A stretch of 64,000 nucleotides of DNA from Allodiplogaster sudhausi (Eukaryota > Nematoda > Chromadorea > Rhabditida > Diplogasteridae): the NCBI GenBank assembly GCA_945643635.1, contig CALZFC010000006.1, positions 5,776,001-5,840,000 on the forward strand, read 5' to 3'. A program made the position numbers and the translations under genes. A model generated the notes under the pieces. That model was not told where the DNA came from, made no database searches, and saw nothing but the letters and a program-made list of their open reading frames with translations. Each line of letters opens with the position of its first letter. The stretch's first letter is position 1. Below, piece after piece: positions 56,968 through 64,000 of this stretch.

Positions 56968-58135
56968 GTACGGAGATAGATTGATACAGAGAGAGAAATA
57001 GTGAGAGATAGATGGGAGAGAGAGAAGGAGTGAGAAAAGGAAAGAGATAGAGAGAGACAAACAAGAGAGAGATAGAGAGACAGAGAGAGAGAGACATAGA
57101 GAGAGAGAGAGAGTGCAAGGGACTGAGAATGTGCGATTCATGAACATGTCTTTTTCACCTTCTTTTTTTTTCTTTTCAAAAATCAGATGCCTAATGATCG
57201 GTTTGAAAACAATAGCAATTGCTTTTTTAACATTTGTAACCTACGAAAACCCCCTGAACATTGAAAATGTAATTGATCTGTCTATTTTCTCTTTTTTTAT
57301 TTTTTTTTCTGCTTAAAATGGTCCGTTTTTATATCCCAGAAACTATTCAATCGTTGATCGACCAGATATTTTCAATCAGTGATCAAAGATCACTGGAGTC
57401 GCATCCCTTGCAGTGCTGCTTGTCGACATGCCTGGTAAGAATCGCTGCGGCCCGACTTCTCGTGAGAGAGAGAGAGAGAGATTGGGAGGTGATTCATGGG
57501 CAAGGCCTTTTTATGTTACTTTATTATTATTATTATTATTTCGAGATAGCAAACACTTCTTTCCGATGCAGCCATTACGGTTTAATTTGCATTGCGTCTT
57601 TCCAATGAGAATGTACATATCTCGCACAAGCTAACAACAGGTAGTCGACTGTTCAGAAGAACACCGTTCAAGACTATTGACCTTCGACTTTTTTCCCCAA
57701 GAACATGTAGATCCTTTTATGTAAATTACTGTACTACTTCCATTGAAAGAGAGAGAGAGAGAGCATGAGAAAGAGCGAAAGACAGAGAGATATATAGAAA
57801 CAGAGAGAAATAACGTGAAAATAAGAAAGAGAGATATAGAGAGAGGGAGAGACAGAGAGAAATAACGGGATACAAAGAGAGAGAGAGAGAGAGAAAGAGA
57901 CAGTGTGATTGATTGATCTATTCATAGGCATGGCATTTAAGGAAGTTTCTTTTTCTTTTCGAGCGTAGATCAACTGTAAATCGGTGACAAGACATTGCAA
58001 TTGCTTTTATGACTTTTGAAACGAATGAAAACTACCGGAACGTGCAAAACAGATGTGATCATATTTCTTTTTATAAATTAATTTTTTTTGTTTAAACCGC
58101 GTTCGATTTTCTATTCTAGAACATAAAAGCATAGA
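55868..58135 (+). repeat. Array repeat units with GA tracts
   Basis: Units with ACCGGAACG-type blocks near 56,057 and 58,036 and a degenerate block near 57,250, the long AT-rich block (56,570-56,880), and GA tracts at 56,890-57,115, 57,460-57,482 and 57,745-57,903. Apart from the solo LTR at 56,166 nothing else is supported. Confidence 0.65.
56166..56356 (-). mobile_element. Solo LTR (191 bp) with 5-bp target duplication ATCTG
   Basis: Read on the minus strand it begins TGTGCTGGCAGC, contains a 10-bp hairpin (ATAGGCGGAG...CTCCGCCTAT), has AATAAATATG as a poly(A) signal about two thirds along, and ends GAACCCGCACA. TG...CA ends and ATCTG on both sides (56,161-56,165 and 56,357-56,361) fit an LTR left by recombination. 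It interrupts an array unit. The superfamily cannot be told from the LTR alone. Confidence 0.75.
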
Positions 58136-58139
58136 GCTT

Positions 58140-58990
58140 TTGATTTTTCTTGTGTTTCAACCGAGACATTTTCACTTTACCAATATCATTCTTTCCAAGA
58201 CTTCCGAACGACCATCTCATCGATGACAGAAGTTAGGAATAGCTTTTATGACTTTTGATACCTATGAAAACTACCGGAACGGGCGAAATGGCAGTGATCT
58301 GTCCATTTCATATTTTTATTAAAATAATTAAAAATATTATATTCTAACACTCGCACATTCATCTATCCTAGAAAAAAACAATTATATCTTGACCATCTAT
58401 TTTCAATCAATGATAAAAACCCGAGATCAAAATAGTTACCTGGGCAAGCCAATTGCGTAAGTCTTATTCGATGTAGCCTCTACTGTGCAATCTGCCTCTT
58501 TTCAATCGGAAATTATCTAGCACAAGAAAGAGACCAGCTAGCTACTCTTTGAGCGGTTCTCTTTGAGAGAATATGGTAGTCAACGACCGCGTCTACTTCA
58601 CATAAATCCAATCTTAAAGATCCATTCCGATTACTCCTCCAAAGGAGAAATCTTCTCAACGATTTCCGAACAAATATGCTCAGTGTATATTTTCACCAAC
58701 CCCTTTTAAACCACCGGGATGGTATAAAGAAAGCGTTTATAATTGGCTTTTTTTATTCAAGAAGGAAATTTGCTGGATTTTTGAATCAAGCGTTTCTGTT
58801 TCAATTTCTTTCGCCATTTAAAGTAATTGTAGAATTGTTGCAAACCGAAAGAGATTAAATTTTTGTTAGATAAAATATAGGGAAGAAATTTATTTTAAAA
58901 AAAAGTTATAATACAAATTAAAAAATATAAAAACGATAAAAGAGTTTAGAGGACGTGATACTGATTGTAACGGAGGAGATCGCTGCTGTC
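58140..58990. repeat. Small segmental duplication, copy 1 (paralogous to about 62,890-63,715)
   Basis: Both copies run from an ACCATC...GACAGAAGTTAGGAATAGC block through the array-like ACTACCGGAACGGGCG block and GACCAGCTAGCTACTCTTTG to the GAGGAGATCGCTGCTGTCGA block. Indels shorten copy 2. The stretch at 58,640-58,760 is related to the open frame at 51.1-51.4 kb. Confidence 0.7.
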
Positions 58991-59008
58991 GACTGCCGTG
59001 CTCGGTCG
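58946..59008 (-). CDS. Possible terminal exon of an unidentified gene
   Basis: Minus-strand frame RPSTAVDSSDLLRYNQYHVL followed by TAA, with AATAAA about 55 bp downstream (58,889-58,894). The paralogue at 63,646-63,708 keeps the frame (RPNTAVDSSDLLRYNQHHVL), stop and poly(A) signal. The opposite strand is also open, no upstream exon is found, and the sequence before it is GA repeat, so this is a weak call. Confidence 0.25.
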   Translation of the reverse strand, partial: RPSTAVDSSDLLRYNQYHVL

Positions 59009-59009
59009 G

Positions 59010-59345
59010 AAGAGATGGAAAGAGAAAGAGAGGATGAGAGAGAAGATAAAGAGATCAGAGAGATTGAGAGACGAGCGAGAGACGAGAGAGATAGAAACGA
59101 TACAGAGAGTGAGTATAAAGAAAATGATAGAGAGTGTCTGAAGAGAGAGAGAGAGAAAGAGAGTGAGAGAGGAGATGAGAGAGGTAGAGCGCGAGAGAGA
59201 CAAGAGATGGGAGAGAGAGGGAAGAAGAGAGATTCGAAGACGATTGTAGTATGTAGGGCATTGTATGCAATTACGCGAGACTAACCAAACAAAACGGAAA
59301 GACAGAGTAGAGAGAGACAGAGAGAGACAGAGACAGAGACAGAGA

Positions 59346-59385
<40 letters not shown>

Positions 59386-62376
59386 AGAGTGCGACGGAGG
59401 GAGATCCATTCACAGACACGTTTTTTTTTTCGTAAAATTTGTTTTTCATTTGAAGAGAGAAGAGCCATCTGTATCGGCGGCAATCCATAGAAATTGAGTT
59501 TATAACAGATGCAACGTACGAAAACGACAGGGAACGTTGAAAATGTAAATGATTTACTTTCAATTTCCTTCGTAAATTTTTTTAATGCTACGCTGCCATC
59601 GGACCATCGATGGTAAAAAATGGCAATTGCTTTATGTCTTTTGCACTGTATGAAAACTACCGGAAGTGATCAGTAAATTTTCTATCTCTCTTAAAATAAT
59701 TTGAAATATTTTATTCTAAATCTCGTTCGTTCTTCTTTGCTAGAAAAGAAACAATAATACGTCGACCAGTTATTATCAATCATTGATTAAAATAGATTAA
59801 AATGGTTACTTGAATACGCCAATCAAGCCTAATTCGATTTAGGCTTGCCGTCGATTCAGCTGGAGTACAATTTAGAAGATGGCCCGAGCCAGAAGTAGAT
59901 GATGTATCGGTTGCATTTATGATAAGATGAGACAGAGGGAGAGAAGCAGAGAAAGAGAGAGAGAGAGCAAGAGAAAGAGAGAGAGCAATACAGACAAAGA
60001 AAGAATATGATGAGAGTGAGAAAGAGACAGAGAGACAGAGAGAAAGAGAAAGAGAGCGAGAGTGCATGAAATAGGTATAGAGGGACAGAATAAAGAGCGA
60101 GAAAGGGAGAGAGAGAGAAAGAGAGAGAGAGAGACAGGGAGAGAGTGAGAGATTGAGAGAGAAAGAGAAAGACTGCCAGAGTTCAAAAAAGATCCTGCGC
60201 GGAACTCTCGTTGGCATTGTGGAATGAATGACTTACCAAACGAGATTTCTCCATATTGATTGTTCTGGAGAGGAGAATATTGTTCTCTCTTCGGAACATT
60301 GCCTCTTTGAGATTGGAAGTAAAGCCATTACGGTGCAAGTTGCATCGCTTCTTTCTAATCAGAATCTTTATCTGTAGCAAATGCAAGAGTAACAACAAAA
60401 CTTTAGGCATATTTTGACTCAAGAACATACAGGTCATTGTAAATTACTGTAATATTATTACATCGAGATGGTAGAGAGAGACGGAGAGAGTTCGAGGGAG
60501 GGTACCATTCATTAGACAGGATTTTTTTTTATTTTTTTTTATTTTTTATAAGTCAAGCGCCCGTTTGAGAATCACTGGCGAATCATAGCATTAGCTTTTA
60601 AGACGCTTGCCTCTTAAGAAAACCACAGGAACGTTGAAAATGTAAGTCATCTATTCTTTTTATATTTTTTTTACCTAAACTCGTTCGTTTTTCTGGCCCA
60701 AAAAAATCAATAATTGTTAGCTCAATTATTTCAAATCAATGATTAAATATCATAGTTCAGAGAACTCACTTGGTCCCTTGCAGTGCTGTGGGAGGACTTG
60801 CATGGCGAGACTGTTTTCTTACCATTAGATTATTATTAGGCAATTGAACTGCGACCAATCGGTGGCACAAAATAGCCATTGCGTTTATGACACTTCCTTG
60901 CGGTGCTTCTGGCTGGTCAGCTTCCTCTGACCTCCTTTAAATTCGTTCGTTTTTCTTACAGAACATATTCGATACTTATCAATGAATAATTTTTGATCAA
61001 AAATAAAAGAGATCAGTGGAGTCAACTGGACAGCGCGTCCCTTGCAGTCCTTGCTTGATCGACTTGCCGTCCGTGGAAGGCGTCCAGCCCGAGCCATAAG
61101 TAGATGATGCATCGGTTGCATTCATGATGGGAGAGGGAGAGAGAGAAAGAGAGAGAAACGCAGCAAGAGAGAAAAAGAGAGAGAGAGCGAAAGAGAGAGT
61201 GAGAGAGAGAGAAACGGACGAAGAGAGGTAGAGAGAGAGAGAGAAATCTGAAAGAGGTCTATACCTTCACACTCATGCTTTTTGTTGCTTTTTTTCCTTC
61301 TTATGAGAGGAGAATCGGTGGGCAGCCGTTGCAAGTGCTTTTATGACCTTTGCAGCGTTCGTAAACCACCGGAACGTTGAAAATGTAAATTTCTGTCTTA
61401 AATTTATTTTTGCTTAAACGCATTGGTTTTTTCTTTCCCAGGAAATAATCAAATAATCAATAATTGATAGATATTTCCAACCAATGATCAACTATCAAAG
61501 ATCAGAGATCAGAGCGTTCTCACATTGACTCGGTTGCATTCATGGCTTGATGAAACATAGAGAGATAGAGAGATAGAGAGAGATATAGAGAGAAACAGTG
61601 AGAAGGAGAGAATGAGGGAGAGAGACAAAGAGACAGAGAGAGCGAGAGAGAGAGAGAGATAGAGAAGAGAGCCATTCATAGGCAGGCCTTTTTTTGTAGT
61701 ATTTTTTTATTGGTGGAGTCTTCGACAGTGATCGGTGTGAGACCATCGCAATTGCTTTTATGACTTTTAAACAGCACGAAAACCACCGGAACTTTTGTAA
61801 TGTTAGTGATCTATTTTCTGTTTTTATTTATTTATTTTTGGCTTAAACTCACTAGTTTCTCAATGCCAGAACGTAATCAATAATTTTCACTGATCAAAGA
61901 TTTAACCATAAGATCAGAGAGGACACCTTAAAGTGTCAATCAAGTTCTATTCGATGAAGCCACTGCGGTACAATTTTCAACGCGTTTTCTTCCGATCAGA
62001 CATAACAGCTTTTCTTTCAATCATAAGAAAACCGTTAAATTCTTTGACATTTTTTTCCACAAGAACATGCAGATCATCTTAAATTACTGCAAACTATTAT
62101 TATTTAATGATGTTATTCACCTTCTAATGACTCGTGCAGAGAGAAACAGAGAGAGAGACAGAGAAGATAGACAGAGAAAAAAGCGAGAGAGAGAGAGTGA
62201 TAGAGAGAGGGAAACAGCGAGATGGAGAGAGAGTAAGAGACATATATGAAGCGACAAAGACAGATAGAGACAACAAAAGAGATAGAGAAAAGAGCGAGAG
62301 AGAAGGATAGAGAGAGTGAGAGAGAGGGAAAAAGAGAAACAGAGAGAACGAGAGAAACGGGAATAAAGAGAGAGAA

Positions 62377-62424
<48 letters not shown>

Positions 62425-62890
62425 GTAGTGCTACTCATATGCAGGGCTTTCATTTCAGATTTTTTTTTTCAAGAAGGCCTGTTCGGAGAATCGATGGAAT
62501 CGGTGGAAAATGATAGCATTTGATTTAATGACCTTTGGAACGTATGAAACTACAGGAAAATGCAAAATGTAAGTGGTCATCCTATTTTCTATTCTTTTAA
62601 AATAATTTAAAATATTTTGATTTAAAAACCATTGTTTTCCATTCAAGAAATAATCAATAATTGCTCGATCAGTTATTTGCAATCAATGTTCCGAGACCTC
62701 GTTCATTTACTATTACAGAACATTTTTAATAATATTTTTATCCAATGAGAAAAAAGATTAAAGATCAGAACTCTCCTAGGAGACTCCTTGAGACGCAGCG
62801 AGAAAGAAAGAGAACGACATAGAGTGAGATAAAGGGAAAGAAGGGGGAGAGGAGAGGGGAGAGTGGGAAGTGCTTTTTTCAGGCTGTAAT
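59010..62890 (+). repeat. Array repeat units with GA tracts
   Basis: ACCGG-type blocks near 59,655, 61,370 and 61,785, with degenerate ones near 59,525, 60,623 and 62,550. GA tracts lie at 59,020-59,230, 59,310-59,395, 59,935-60,165, 61,135-61,245, 61,555-61,665 and 62,140-62,424. 60,180-60,480 is a third copy of the block at 7.4-7.7 and 14.8-15.1 kb. A TTAA-element right end (CTCCTTTAAATTCG) is stranded at about 60,932. No gene supported. Confidence 0.65.
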
Positions 62891-63715
62891 ATCATTTCGA
62901 GATGACAGACAGCACAAGCGTAGAGTTAATAATTTTTTCTTATTTTTCAACCGGGATGACTTCCGAGCGACCATCGATGGCAGAAGTTAGGAATAGCTTT
63001 TATGACGTTTGATACGCATGAAAACTACCGGAACGGGCGAAATGGAAGTGATTTTATATCTCTATTAAAATATTCTAAGACTCGTACGTTCATCTATCCT
63101 AGAAAAAAAAACAATAATGAGTTGACCATCTATTTTCAATCAATGATAAAAACCCGAGATCAAAATAGTTACCTGGGTAAGTCTTGTTCGATGTAGCATT
63201 TACTGTACAATCTGCCTTGCGTCTTTTCAATCGCAAATGATCTAGTACAAGAAAGAGACCAGCTAGCTACTCTTTGAGCGGTTCTCTTTGAGGGAATATG
63301 GTAGTCTACGACAGCGTCTACTTCACACAAATCTATTTTTAAAGATCTATTCTGATTGCACCTTCTCAGCGATTTCAGAACAAATATGCTCCATATACCA
63401 ACCCCTTTTAAACCACCGGAATGGCATAAAGAAAGCGTTTATAAATGATTTTATTTTTATTTTTGCATGACTGTTGAATCAAGCGTTTCTGTTTCAATTT
63501 CTTTCACCATTTAAAGTAATTGTTGAATTGTGGCAAACTAAAAGAGATTAAATTTTTGTTAGATAAAATATAGGGAAGAAATTTATTTTTTTTTTAAGTT
63601 ATAAGACAGATTAAAATATATAACAACAATAAAAGAGTTTAGAGGACGTGATGCTGATTGTAACGGAGGAGATCGCTGCTGTCGACTGCAGTGTTCGGTC
63701 GGAATTCGAACCAGT
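62890..63715. repeat. Small segmental duplication, copy 2
   Basis: Paralogue of 58,140-58,990, with the same orientation and block order and about 100 bp of net deletions between 63,300 and 63,460. Confidence 0.7.
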
Positions 63716-64000
63716 CAGGAGAGCGAGAGATAGGGGGAGAGAGAGAGAGTGCGAAGGAGGGAGCCATTAATTGACAAGGCTCTCTTTGTAACGTTTCTTT
63801 TTTTTTGTCAATATCGTACGGAATTCGTAGCAATTGTTTTATAAGATTTTCGACCAACGAAAACCACGGGAATGTGATAGTGAGAGAGAGACATAGGAAA
63901 AGATAGAAAGAGAGAGAAGGCAGAGAGAGAAAAAAAGAGAGTGAGAAAAAGATAGACGAAATAGAGTGAGCTTGAGAGAGAGGGGAGAGAAATGGATGAA
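63716..64000 (+). repeat. Array repeat unit and GA-rich tracts to the window edge
   Basis: Contains a CCATTAATTGACAAGG block, a degenerate ACCACGGGAATG block and GA-rich sequence from 63,880. No gene seen. Confidence 0.6.

Overview
The window is eukaryotic. Coding sequence comes in short exons with GT-AG introns, there are metazoan transposable elements of at least five kinds, and polypurine (GA)n arrays are everywhere. The best guess for the host is a nematode: one gene encodes a secreted protein built from six-cysteine repeats like the nematode C6 type, and another a four-helix membrane protein of the nematode LAPTM/DUF7027 kind. This is inference from protein style, not from a marker gene. 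I see no rRNA, tRNA or CRISPR.

Layout. 1-4.4 kb: the edge of a membrane-protein gene (minus strand), then little but microsatellites. 4.4-6.5 kb: a multi-exon tetraspan gene (minus). 6.5-17 kb: a field of ~0.4-0.7 kb repeat units with GA cores, holding a decayed second copy of the tetraspan gene (12.8-14.0 kb) and the last three exons of a cysteine-rich gene (11.5-12.1 kb). 16.3-30 kb: duplication copy A, with a TTAA-flanked fold-back element, a full-length CR1-like retrotransposon and an intact ten-exon cysteine-rich gene. 30-34 kb: more repeat units. 34.3-50 kb: duplication copy B, with a hAT element, a 5.6-kb two-gene transposon, another TTAA element and broken copies of the cysteine-rich gene. 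50-64 kb: repeat units, a solo LTR, a fold-back element and a small duplicated segment.

The most interesting object is the 5.6-kb element at 35,027-40,639. It has TA target duplications, ~1-kb inverted repeats, a three-exon DD34E Tc1-like transposase on the minus strand and, divergent from it across a 195-bp gap, a six-exon plus-strand gene for a ~409-residue BEN-domain-like protein. Both genes have poly(A) signals in the inverted repeats. All intron phases agree; the only lesion I see is one TGA in the transposase.

Because the large duplication keeps A, B and partial third copies side by side, several insertions have their empty site inside the same window. Target duplications could therefore be read directly: TTAA, TA, 8-bp hAT type and the CR1 site. 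Most of the remaining sequence is one repeat family, a decayed unit with an intron-like centre and a GA tail, nearly always in the same orientation.
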